A stretch of 64,000 nucleotides of DNA from Chitinophagales bacterium (lineage in GTDB: Bacteria > Bacteroidota > Bacteroidia > Chitinophagales > UBA2359). Positions 35,735 to 43,511 of the stretch are shown here, piece by piece (the first letter of the stretch is position 1; every line of letters begins with the position of its first letter). The stretch covers positions 1,571,501 through 1,635,500 of the forward strand of contig JAWKLZ010000003.1 of assembly GCA_041392475.1 (NCBI GenBank), given 5' to 3'. Under the pieces are notes generated by a model. It did no database searches and had not been told where the DNA came from. It was given only the letters and a program-made list of their open reading frames with translations. The position numbers were made by a program, and so were the translations under genes.

Positions 35735-35934
35735 TGTTACTCGAAATTGGCAATTCACTTGATTTTCTTATCGTTCTTTTCGCCATATTCTGGTTGATTC
35801 CAATCGTGATGTTGATTGTTGGTTTGACTCGCCTCAAAAGCAGACCTCAAAATGCTAAAATACTGCTGATTGTTTCGGGAATATGGTTGGTGGTCGGTTT
35901 GGGTTGTTGTGGGGGATTGATGGGAGGTTTCTGA
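35731..35934 (+). CDS. small two-helix membrane protein
   Basis: 67 residues with two membrane helices (about 12-34 and 45-62) separated by a short basic loop (RLKSRPQNAK). The ATG overlaps the radical SAM stop (ATGA), so it is translationally coupled. A paralogue follows and is broken by a MITE. No known family is recognised. It may be a subunit or adaptor for the lipid enzymes. Confidence 0.65.
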   Translation: MMLLEIGNSLDFLIVLFAIFWLIPIVMLIVGLTRLKSRPQNAKILLIVSGIWLVVGLGCCGGLMGGF

Positions 35935-35949
35935 GTCGGTTTTCTTTCT

Positions 35950-36285
35950 TTGTACAAAATATTAACAAATTATGTTGATACTTCTTTTTTCAATGGTTCG
36001 TAGTGTTTTTCTAATGAATTGATAATCAGATTATTAGAAAGTAAATTAATTTTTTGCAACTATCTGATAATCAAATCTCTGCGTCTCTCTGTCTCTGCGT
36101 TTAGTAAAAACTACCCGACCCATTGTTTTTTACTCGCCATTTTATTTTGGGGGACTCCGATTGTTATGTTAATTGTTGGATTAGCGAGTTGGGGTGAGAA
36201 GCCTCAAAAATCTAAGCAATTGATTATCGGAGCAGTAATATGGTTGGTGATTGGAATGGGGTATTGTGGACTAATCAATGTTTAA
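35950..36285 (+). pseudogene. paralogue of the two-helix membrane gene, broken by a MITE
   Basis: The part after the element (36130-36285) encodes LLAILFWGTPIVMLIVG and a second helix, clearly like the preceding gene's IVLFAIFWLIPIVMLIVG. Removing the element with one copy of its TTTTTT duplication (141 bases, 47 codons) rejoins this to an open frame upstream that starts near 35950. As it stands, the element brings an in-frame TAG at 36001. A read-through product could begin at a TTG at 36019 inside the element, giving 88 residues with an unrelated N-terminus, or at the ATG at 36166. Confidence 0.65.
35991..36125. mobile_element. 135-bp MITE, copy 2
   Basis: About 94% identical to the complement of the element at 10684-10817 (seven substitutions and one indel by eye). 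Terminal inverted repeats start CAATGG(T/G)TCG. It is flanked by TTTTTT on both sides (35985-35990 and 36126-36131), consistent with the 6-bp duplication of the other copy. It interrupts a small membrane-protein gene. Confidence 0.85.
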
Positions 36286-36295
36286 TATGCTTATA

Positions 36296-36916
36296 ATGAA
36301 TAAAGTGATGATTTTTTCTCTTGTCTTATTCTTTTCACAGTGCAAGCAAGTAGCTTGCAATAAAGTGGATGAAACTGTTAAAAAAGAAAATAAGGTGAAT
36401 TTAACGTATGAAGAATGGGTTAGGAAGGAATATGAAGAGCAAATGTCATCGGTAATGACATCTGATTCCCTTGATTTATTTGGTATTACAATAAAAACCT
36501 TACCAAATGATTTTTATACATATTCACATTTAAAGTACATTCGGTTTGATTGTCATCAACCTAACTGTTTGACGATCTTGTCGCCCAAAGTAAAAAATTT
36601 TACTAAACTCATTAGTCTAACTTTATCTAAAACTGCATTAAAAAATTTACCCAGTGAAATCGGAGAACTATCAAATCTCAAAAATTTGTTGGTTTTGGGA
36701 GGAGGGCAACTTGAGTCAATTCCTGAAGAAATTGGTCAGTTATCCAATTTAGAAACTCTTGATCTTTGGCGCAATAAATTAGTGTCTTTACCGAGTAGTA
36801 TTAAAAATCTAACAAAATTGAAAGTTCTCAATATTGGTGAAAATAAGTTTAGTGATTCTGAAATAGATCAAATAAAACAAATGCTCCCTAATTGTCTAGT
36901 AAAGTTAGATAGATAA
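36296..36916 (+). CDS. leucine-rich-repeat lipoprotein
   Basis: 206 residues from the ATG at 36296, chosen because it gives a clean lipoprotein signal (MNKVMIFSLVLFFSQC); an earlier ATG at 36278 adds six residues. Four to five leucine-rich repeats of about 23 residues fill 95-200 (ALKNLPSEIGELSNLKNL, SIPEEIGQLSNLETLDL and so on). These are protein-binding surface modules. The partner is unknown. Confidence 0.75.
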   Translation: MNKVMIFSLVLFFSQCKQVACNKVDETVKKENKVNLTYEEWVRKEYEEQMSSVMTSDSLDLFGITIKTLPNDFYTYSHLKYIRFDCHQPNCLTILSPKVKNFTKLISLTLSKTALKNLPSEIGELSNLKNLLVLGGGQLESIPEEIGQLSNLETLDLWRNKLVSLPSSIKNLTKLKVLNIGENKFSDSEIDQIKQMLPNCLVKLDR

Positions 36917-36985
36917 GCTGCAATCACTACGAACGGTACATTTTGTGTAAATTTGCATCCTTTTTTCACCAACTGATTCCAAACA

Positions 36986-38152
36986 TTGAACCCAACACCA
37001 AAAACATTTGAATTAATCGCCAAAACCTTTCACGGTTTAGAAGAAACCCTTGCCCAAGAAATTAGGGATATAGGAGGAAAGGTCATCGCCGTTCAGACGA
37101 GAGCCGTACTCTTTGAAACCGACCTGAAAGGAATGTATCGAGCCAACCTCGAATTGCGAACGGCATTGCGGATTCTCAAACCCATTCATACTTTCAGAGC
37201 CTACAAAAACAATCAGTTGTATAGCCGAACACAGTTGGTCAATTGGTCAGACTACATGGATGTGGACGATACAATTGCGATAGATAGTGTGGTAAGTTCT
37301 CAGTATTTCAAACATTCTAAGTATGTGGCATTGAAGGTGAAAGATGCGATTGTGGACCAGTTTCGAGAAAAAACAGGAAGCCGACCTTCAGTAGATACTG
37401 ATGAGCCGACTTTGCGGATGCATGTGTATATCAAGGAGCAGGAAGTGACTTTGTTGTTGGATGCTTCTGGGGATTCTCTACACAGAAGAGGCTACCGATT
37501 GGAGCAGAACGAAGCACCTCTCAACGAAGTTTTGGCAGCAGGTTTGGTGTTGCTGTCGGGTTGGAGAGGGGAAACGCCGTTTTTTGATCCAATGTGTGGT
37601 TCAGGAACGATACCGATTGAAGCACTGATGATTGCACGTCGAATTGCGCCTCAACTTCAAAGGGATTACTTTGGTTTTTTGACGTGGAAAGATTTTGATC
37701 AAGACTTGTGGGAGGGGGTTTTGAAGGAAGCTGAGGATAGAATCATTCCTTGCGACCAGCCTATTTTTGGGGCGGATATTTCGGAGAAAACCCTTGATAT
37801 TGCGGTCAATAACATCGAAAGAGCAGGTTTAGAGGATGAGATTGAATTGTTGGTGGGAGATTTTTTTGAGCAATCAGCACCATTTGAAGAAGGTGGATGC
37901 ATTATTATGAATCCTCCTTATGGTGAAAGATTGCAACCTGAGGATATTGAAGCTTTTTACAAAGAAATAGGCAATCAATTCAAGCATTCTTACACAGGTT
38001 GGGAAGCATGGGTTCTGAGCGGCAATATTCCTGCATTGAAGCGATTGGGTTTGAGAGCATCGAGGCGAATACCCTTGTTTAATGGGCCTTTAGAATGTCG
38101 CTTGTATCAGTTTCAAATGTACAAAGGAAGTAAGAAACGGGAAGAAGAGTGA
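36986..38152 (+). CDS. THUMP-domain RNA methyltransferase (RlmL type)
   Basis: A 388-residue class I methyltransferase. A THUMP domain (about 45-160) is followed by LHRRGYR (165-171), then SAM motif I DPMCGSGTIPIEA (201-213) and the catalytic NPPYGERL (309-316), typical of N2-guanine methyltransferases. The likely target is 23S rRNA (m2G2445-type). The start codon is TTG at 36986; no ATG fits the THUMP N-terminus. Confidence 0.88.
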   Translation: MNPTPKTFELIAKTFHGLEETLAQEIRDIGGKVIAVQTRAVLFETDLKGMYRANLELRTALRILKPIHTFRAYKNNQLYSRTQLVNWSDYMDVDDTIAIDSVVSSQYFKHSKYVALKVKDAIVDQFREKTGSRPSVDTDEPTLRMHVYIKEQEVTLLLDASGDSLHRRGYRLEQNEAPLNEVLAAGLVLLSGWRGETPFFDPMCGSGTIPIEALMIARRIAPQLQRDYFGFLTWKDFDQDLWEGVLKEAEDRIIPCDQPIFGADISEKTLDIAVNNIERAGLEDEIELLVGDFFEQSAPFEEGGCIIMNPPYGERLQPEDIEAFYKEIGNQFKHSYTGWEAWVLSGNIPALKRLGLRASRRIPLFNGPLECRLYQFQMYKGSKKREEE

Positions 38153-38226
38153 TTGTTTTGGTTGAGTAGGAAATTTATATTGGTAGGAAAATTGCTAGTA
38201 TTATTTGAACACAACAAAATGAAGAA

Positions 38227-39600
38227 ATGGCCTTGAACCCTCTATTTCAATTATTGAACAAAATTACCTCTCTTGGTATAAATAAAAAACAAAACAGGTA
38301 TGTAAAAATAAAAATGAGAGTTTTAAATAGTGTTGCTATTTTTACAATTTTTATATCGCCACTTTATGCCTATTTACATTATTGCAATCACGATCATATC
38401 ATAGCCATTGCATCGAATATCTTTATTACAATTACCGCACTATTTATTGTATTATTTCATTATTTGTACAAACACAAGTTGGCAGATGTAGTAGCTGCTA
38501 CTGGATATACTTTGGGTTTTGTTGGTAGTTCTATTGGTGCAAGTTTGGGTTCACAGTTCGAATATTTCTTGATTTTAACAGGGCTGGCAAGTATTTTTTT
38601 ATTCAAAAAATGGACTTATAAATGGCTATTTTTTAGCTTCAATTTTATTGCTTTTGTTTGCTTGAAGATATACTACCTACATCATTTTGAATATGATAGC
38701 TTATCACCACTTTTTGGCTTGTTAAATGGAATAGTTGCATTTATATTGGTTTATACAATTGTGTATTATGCAACAAATCAAAACAATGAATTAACAAATC
38801 AGCTTTTACAGTTGAACAATACCTTGGAAAATAAGGTGATAAAACGAACAAAAGAAATAGACCTAAAATCCAAGGCATTGGAAAGATCCAATGAAGAATT
38901 AAAACGATTTTCTTATGTTTCCGCACATGATTTGCGGGAGCCACTTTGCAATATATTGGGAATAGTTGAGGTTCTCAATGAAAATATTATCAAGCAACAA
39001 CATGAAGACTTATTGGCTTATGTAAAGTTGATTAAGATGAGTGTTAGTCGAATGGATGTTGTCACCAAAGATATTGTTAACTATACAGGACTGGAGGACA
39101 AATTTGAAGTATGTTCTTATGTCGACTCCCAATTACTCGTTGAACAGATTGTATCTAATACACATTGGGTAGCCAATAGGGTAGATGTATTGGTGCTGGG
39201 CTTACCCAAGTTGTTGATCAATAAAAGGCTTTGTGAAATATTGTTTCAACAGTTAATAGACAATGCAATTCAATATTGTGATAAAGAAAAGGTTGAAATT
39301 GAAGTAGGGTACTTTCAAAAAGAAGGAATAGGTGAATTTTTCGTTAAAGACAATGGTCGAGGAATAGCCAAAGAACACCAAGAAAAAATATTTATGATGT
39401 TCAAACGTATTCATACAAACATCAATCAAAGTGCCTCTGGAGTTGGTTTGGCTATTTGCGAGAGAATTGTGACAGGTTATGGAGGGAAGATTTGGATTGA
39501 AAGTGAGTTGGGTGTCAGCTCTACTTTTTATTTTACCTTACCCACTGCTAACCTAACCATCGAACCAAGTTTATTAACCCATGCAGAAAATAATATTTAG
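38227..39600 (+). CDS. membrane sensor histidine kinase
   Basis: A 457-residue histidine kinase. Six membrane helices (about 35-185) with no large periplasmic domain, then a coiled coil (about 188-230), a HisKA domain with the phospho-acceptor His234 (YVSAHDLREPL) and a HATPase domain with the N box (LIDNAIQYCD), DNGRGIAKEH and GVGLAICERIV. No response regulator gene is adjacent. The next gene overlaps it by 20 bases, so that lipoprotein may be linked to its signalling. Confidence 0.88.
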   Translation: MALNPLFQLLNKITSLGINKKQNRYVKIKMRVLNSVAIFTIFISPLYAYLHYCNHDHIIAIASNIFITITALFIVLFHYLYKHKLADVVAATGYTLGFVGSSIGASLGSQFEYFLILTGLASIFLFKKWTYKWLFFSFNFIAFVCLKIYYLHHFEYDSLSPLFGLLNGIVAFILVYTIVYYATNQNNELTNQLLQLNNTLENKVIKRTKEIDLKSKALERSNEELKRFSYVSAHDLREPLCNILGIVEVLNENIIKQQHEDLLAYVKLIKMSVSRMDVVTKDIVNYTGLEDKFEVCSYVDSQLLVEQIVSNTHWVANRVDVLVLGLPKLLINKRLCEILFQQLIDNAIQYCDKEKVEIEVGYFQKEGIGEFFVKDNGRGIAKEHQEKIFMMFKRIHTNINQSASGVGLAICERIVTGYGGKIWIESELGVSSTFYFTLPTANLTIEPSLLTHAENNI

Positions 39601-40633
39601 AATAGTCGTTTTTTCATTGTTAGTTGCCTTGAGTGCCTGCAATTCAAAGCAAGATACATCCATACCGCATACCATTCACCGCAGTTTTTATTACTGGAAA
39701 CAAAAGTTTCACCTCGAAAAAACCGATTTTTCAGCCATTGAAGATTTGAAGATACAAACGATGTACGTTCGTTTTTTTGATATTATTTGGCAACCTCCAA
39801 TCGGAGCTATCCCCACTGCAATTGTCAATTTTGAATCCCAAGTGTCCGATTCCTTATCACTTATTCCCTGTATTTACATTGAAAACAAAGTCTTTCTGCA
39901 ATTGAAGAAAAATGCTGATATAGATACGCTTGCCGAAAAAGCTGCTACAAAAGTAAAATCATTGCTGCAAAAATCGGGTAAAACGGTAATTGAAGAAATA
40001 CAATTGGATTGTGATTGGACAAGTTCGACCAAACAAGCCTATTTTCATTTTTTGGCGCAATTCAAAAAACACTTCAACAAAAGCGTTCGGTTTTCTGCAA
40101 CGATTCGCTTGCACCAAATCAAATATGCCCAAAAAACGGGTGTGCCGCCTGTCGACAAAGGGATGTTGATGTACTACAACATGGGAAAAATCAAAGAACC
40201 AAGTACTTCTAATTCTATTTTAGATAACAAGATTGGTCGGCAATATATTTCTTCAAAAACGGAGTATGAACTGCCTTTGGATGTGGCATTGCCGATTTTT
40301 GAATGGGGCGTGTGGTTTCAAAGGGACAAGTTTGCAGGGATTTTCAATGATTTGAATAAGGCAAAATTGAAGGAAATGGGAGATTTCAAGGAATTGAAAA
40401 AAGGAGTGTATATGCTTGAAAAAGACACGGTTGCAGGAAGCAGGTATTTGCGAAGAGGCGATGTGATTCGATTGGAAGGGATTGAAGTAGAAGCATTGAA
40501 GGAAGCAGCTGATATTTGCCGACAGGCGTTAAATTCACAAAACCTCAATGTGGCTTTTTACCATTGGGAAACGGATTTGATAGACCAACAAGGAATAGAA
40601 TTGTTGGAGGAACTATATAAGCGATTTGAGTAA
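39581..40633 (+). CDS. lipoprotein of unknown function
   Basis: A 350-residue lipoprotein (lipobox LSAC, Cys20). The body looks like an alpha/beta barrel with alternating strands such as IQTMYVRFFDI, IEEIQLDCDWT and VRFSATIRLHQIKYA; acidic residues after strands (LDCDWT) recall sugar hydrolase folds, but no catalytic pair can be assigned. The coding sequence overlaps the histidine kinase gene by 20 bases. Confidence 0.7.
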   Translation: MQKIIFRIVVFSLLVALSACNSKQDTSIPHTIHRSFYYWKQKFHLEKTDFSAIEDLKIQTMYVRFFDIIWQPPIGAIPTAIVNFESQVSDSLSLIPCIYIENKVFLQLKKNADIDTLAEKAATKVKSLLQKSGKTVIEEIQLDCDWTSSTKQAYFHFLAQFKKHFNKSVRFSATIRLHQIKYAQKTGVPPVDKGMLMYYNMGKIKEPSTSNSILDNKIGRQYISSKTEYELPLDVALPIFEWGVWFQRDKFAGIFNDLNKAKLKEMGDFKELKKGVYMLEKDTVAGSRYLRRGDVIRLEGIEVEALKEAADICRQALNSQNLNVAFYHWETDLIDQQGIELLEELYKRFE

Positions 40634-40725
40634 GGGAATGAAAATTCCTTCTAATACCAAAATTTTGCAATTATCCATTAAACGAAATACAGTAAAAGTT
40701 ATCCAACCTACAAACCTCTTATCGT

Positions 40726-41628
40726 ATGAAAAATTTACTGCTCTTTTGTTTTAGTTTCTTTTTAGTGGCAAGTACCGCTAATGCTCAGACTTATTCCAAT
40801 ACAAATAATTCAACAACCAATACATTGATGGGAGTTCGAATTGGTGGAGGAACTATGGGTTCTGATTTGGGATTGACGATTCAACACCAATTGAACCAAA
40901 ATAGCTACCTCGAAGGATTGGGGACGCTCAACAAATACGATGTGCGATTGACAGGATTGTATGAATACCATCAACCGCTTTCGTATTCTTCTCGATCATT
41001 GACATGGTTTGTAGGTGGTGGAGTCCATGTTGGTAAAGTTCGCAAAAGCGCAGCCGAAACATTTTTGGATTTGCTCAATATAGATTTGGGAAATGAAGAC
41101 CCCAAAAGTGTTTTTGTAGGTTTGGATGCCATTGGCGGGATTCAATACAAATTCCCTGGCGTTCCCTTGAATGCTTCGATTGACATCAAACCAGCGTATA
41201 ACTTCAATGATCACCCCAAACCATTTGAAGTAGGTGCAGCCTTTTCATTGCGTTGGCACTTTGGTTCTGGTGGCGGAAAAGGAAGTAGCACAGGAAGCAC
41301 TTCTGGCAATGGAGGTTATGGCACTTCTGGAGGATCAAAAGGTGGTTCGCAATCAGGCAATTCGGGTGATGGAAGGGTGAAAACAACAACTCCTCCTATC
41401 AATCCAAGTCCACAAACACAGCCTCAAACGAGTCCTACGCCTTCACCAGAAACGACACCTCAAACGAATCCTTCTTCTCCAAAAGCACCTGTGAGAACGA
41501 AAACGAAAACTACGCCTACACAAAAACCTACACCAACGCCTAAACCAAGTGGTGATAATGATGGTGCTCAAGATGGCAAAGGTTCTACGCATGGTGAAAG
41601 CTGGGAAGATCCTCCAAAGGACAATTAA
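40726..41628 (+). CDS. exported protein with barrel-like domain and low-complexity tail
   Basis: A 300-residue exported protein (signal peptide 1-20, STANAQ). Residues 30-185 have alternating strands and resemble a small outer-membrane barrel (NTLMGVRIGGGTMGSDLGL at the start, GAAFSLRWHFG at the end). The last 110 residues are Gly/Ser-rich, then Pro/Thr-rich with many lysines. Function is unknown. A strong terminator follows. Confidence 0.65.
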   Translation: MKNLLLFCFSFFLVASTANAQTYSNTNNSTTNTLMGVRIGGGTMGSDLGLTIQHQLNQNSYLEGLGTLNKYDVRLTGLYEYHQPLSYSSRSLTWFVGGGVHVGKVRKSAAETFLDLLNIDLGNEDPKSVFVGLDAIGGIQYKFPGVPLNASIDIKPAYNFNDHPKPFEVGAAFSLRWHFGSGGGKGSSTGSTSGNGGYGTSGGSKGGSQSGNSGDGRVKTTTPPINPSPQTQPQTSPTPSPETTPQTNPSSPKAPVRTKTKTTPTQKPTPTPKPSGDNDGAQDGKGSTHGESWEDPPKDN

Positions 41629-41660
41629 TAGTTGATAATCAAAATAATAGCAAAAATAAA

Positions 41661-41696
41661 AAAGGCACTTCAATCTAATTGAAGTGCCTTTTTTTC
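41661..41696. terminator. rho-independent terminator
   Basis: A perfect 14-bp stem, AAAGGCACTTCAAT (41661-41674) with 41678-41691, has a three-base loop and a T run, 32 bases after the exported-protein gene. Confidence 0.85.
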
Positions 41697-41719
41697 TTTT
41701 ATTGAAGTGTAGGAATCGC

Positions 41720-41727
41720 TAAATTTG
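41720..41727 (+). promoter_or_regulatory. -7 box before the AAA-ATPase-like gene
   Basis: TAAATTTG matches TAnnTTTG, 38 bases before the start. The position 19 bases upstream reads TTTT rather than TTTG. Confidence 0.4.
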
Positions 41728-41765
41728 GTTATCTTACTTGTTCAAACTCCAAAATCTAAAATCCA

Positions 41766-43505
41766 ATGAAGAAAATCCCTTATGGCGGTGTAGGCAGTTT
41801 TAATGACTTGGTAACAGAAGGGTATCTTTACATTGACCGTACTCAGTATATAAGAGAACTGGAAGCATTGAGTGAAAAACATTTGTTCTTTTTGCGTCCT
41901 CGCCGTTTTGGTAAAAGTTTGTTTATTTCCGTTTTGCACCATTACTATGGTTGGGAACACCAAGATAAATTTGAAAAACTTTTTGGAGCATACAATATCG
42001 GACACGAACCTACCTCTCTGAAAAACAGTTATTTGGTCTTGAAATTTAATTTCTCAGGTGTAAATACAGCTACAGATGAAACGACTTACAATAGCTTTTT
42101 GGAAAGTGTTAGGTTGAGTGTGGCTACTTTTTTAGAAACGTATGATGTCTTTTTTGATTCCGAAAATTTAGAAAAACTGGAACAGATTTCTTCACCCGAA
42201 ATCATTATGAAGCAATTGTGGCATTGGGTGAAAAACGAAGGAGAGGGGCGAAAAGTGTATGTATTAATAGATGAATACGATCAGTTTACCAATGAAATTA
42301 TTGCATATCGTTTTGAAGAATTCAAAACGACGGTAAGCAGAAATGGATGGGTACGAAAATTTTATGAAACTTTAAAAATTGGCTCTGATGATGGAATTGT
42401 AAGCAGAACTTTTATTACAGGGGTTACACCTATTACATTGGATAGTTTGACGAGTGGGTTTAGCGGTGCAACAGATATTAGTGGAGTACTTCGATTTCAT
42501 GAAATGATGGGGTTTAGACAAGAGGAAGTTATTGGTATTCTGCAAGGTATAGGTATTGAAGAAGCTGATTTACCCAATACAATGGGTGAAATGAAAATGT
42601 GGTACGATGGTTATGTCTTTCACAAACGTGCAAAAAATTCGCTGTACAATTCCGAAATGGTGTTGTATTTCGCTCAGCAATATTTAGAGGAAGGAGCTTA
42701 TCCAGAGAAATTACTGGCAACAAGTGTGGCAACAGATTATCATAAAATTCGATCGATGTTTCGGATTGCACACAAAGAAAAAGAAAACATTCATGCTCTA
42801 TATAAAATATTGGTTGATAAAGAGATAAAAGCGCAACTGACTATTAGGTATAATTTTGAAATTGGTTGGCAGGAAAGTGATTTTGTAAGTTTGTTATATT
42901 ATCTCGGATTTTTGACCATCAAAGGAAGCTTGGTTAATCAGTTGATTTTTACCATTCCAAATTACGTCATACGAGAATTATACTACCAATATTTTATGCA
43001 AATTACCTTGGAGCGTGCAAACTTAGATACCTACCAAATAGACATCCAATCAAAAGTATTGGAATTGGCAATGCACAACAATATTGAGCCTATTATTCAC
43101 TTGACAGAATCTGTATTGGCGCAATTATCTGCAAACCATGACCACGCTGCATTTAATGAAACCCACCCAAAATCTATTTTTGCTTCTTGGTTTTATGCAG
43201 CAGGGATTTATCATATTTACAGCGAGTTTGAAGTAGAAAAGAAAAATGAGGATAACGAAAAAGGGCGGGTTGATTTGTTGCTCACTCGGCGACAACCTTT
43301 TGATAAAGAAGTTCCTCATCAATTTATTTTTGAATTGAAGTATCTAAAAAAAGCAGGTGTAAAACGATTGAAGACAATCAAAAAGGAAGCAGCATCCCAA
43401 TTGGAAGAATACTTGAAGGATGATAAGATTAAGGAAATGAAAGATTTAAAAGCTTATGTCGTGGTTTTTGTGGGGAATAAGGCGGATATAGTTAGGTTGA
43501 AATAG
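41766..43505 (+). CDS. AAA-ATPase-like / PD-(D/E)XK nuclease-like protein
   Basis: A 579-residue protein of the AAA-ATPase_like plus PDDEXK_9 design. It opens with the family's YGGVGSFNDL and LYIDRTQYI, then an unusual Walker A RPRRFGKSL (44-52) and Walker B VYVLIDEYD (164-172). The C-terminal nuclease-like core is GRVDLLL followed by FELK (522-525). Such genes occur in many copies in Bacteroidota and are suspected to be selfish or defence-related, but no reaction has been proven. Confidence 0.87.
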   Translation: MKKIPYGGVGSFNDLVTEGYLYIDRTQYIRELEALSEKHLFFLRPRRFGKSLFISVLHHYYGWEHQDKFEKLFGAYNIGHEPTSLKNSYLVLKFNFSGVNTATDETTYNSFLESVRLSVATFLETYDVFFDSENLEKLEQISSPEIIMKQLWHWVKNEGEGRKVYVLIDEYDQFTNEIIAYRFEEFKTTVSRNGWVRKFYETLKIGSDDGIVSRTFITGVTPITLDSLTSGFSGATDISGVLRFHEMMGFRQEEVIGILQGIGIEEADLPNTMGEMKMWYDGYVFHKRAKNSLYNSEMVLYFAQQYLEEGAYPEKLLATSVATDYHKIRSMFRIAHKEKENIHALYKILVDKEIKAQLTIRYNFEIGWQESDFVSLLYYLGFLTIKGSLVNQLIFTIPNYVIRELYYQYFMQITLERANLDTYQIDIQSKVLELAMHNNIEPIIHLTESVLAQLSANHDHAAFNETHPKSIFASWFYAAGIYHIYSEFEVEKKNEDNEKGRVDLLLTRRQPFDKEVPHQFIFELKYLKKAGVKRLKTIKKEAASQLEEYLKDDKIKEMKDLKAYVVVFVGNKADIVRLK

Positions 43506-43511
43506 CAAAGA

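Noticed and set aside
36019..36285. An 88-residue gene starting with TTG
   Set aside because: Its first 35 codons lie in the MITE, and only the later part matches the neighbouring paralogue, so it is listed as a broken gene.
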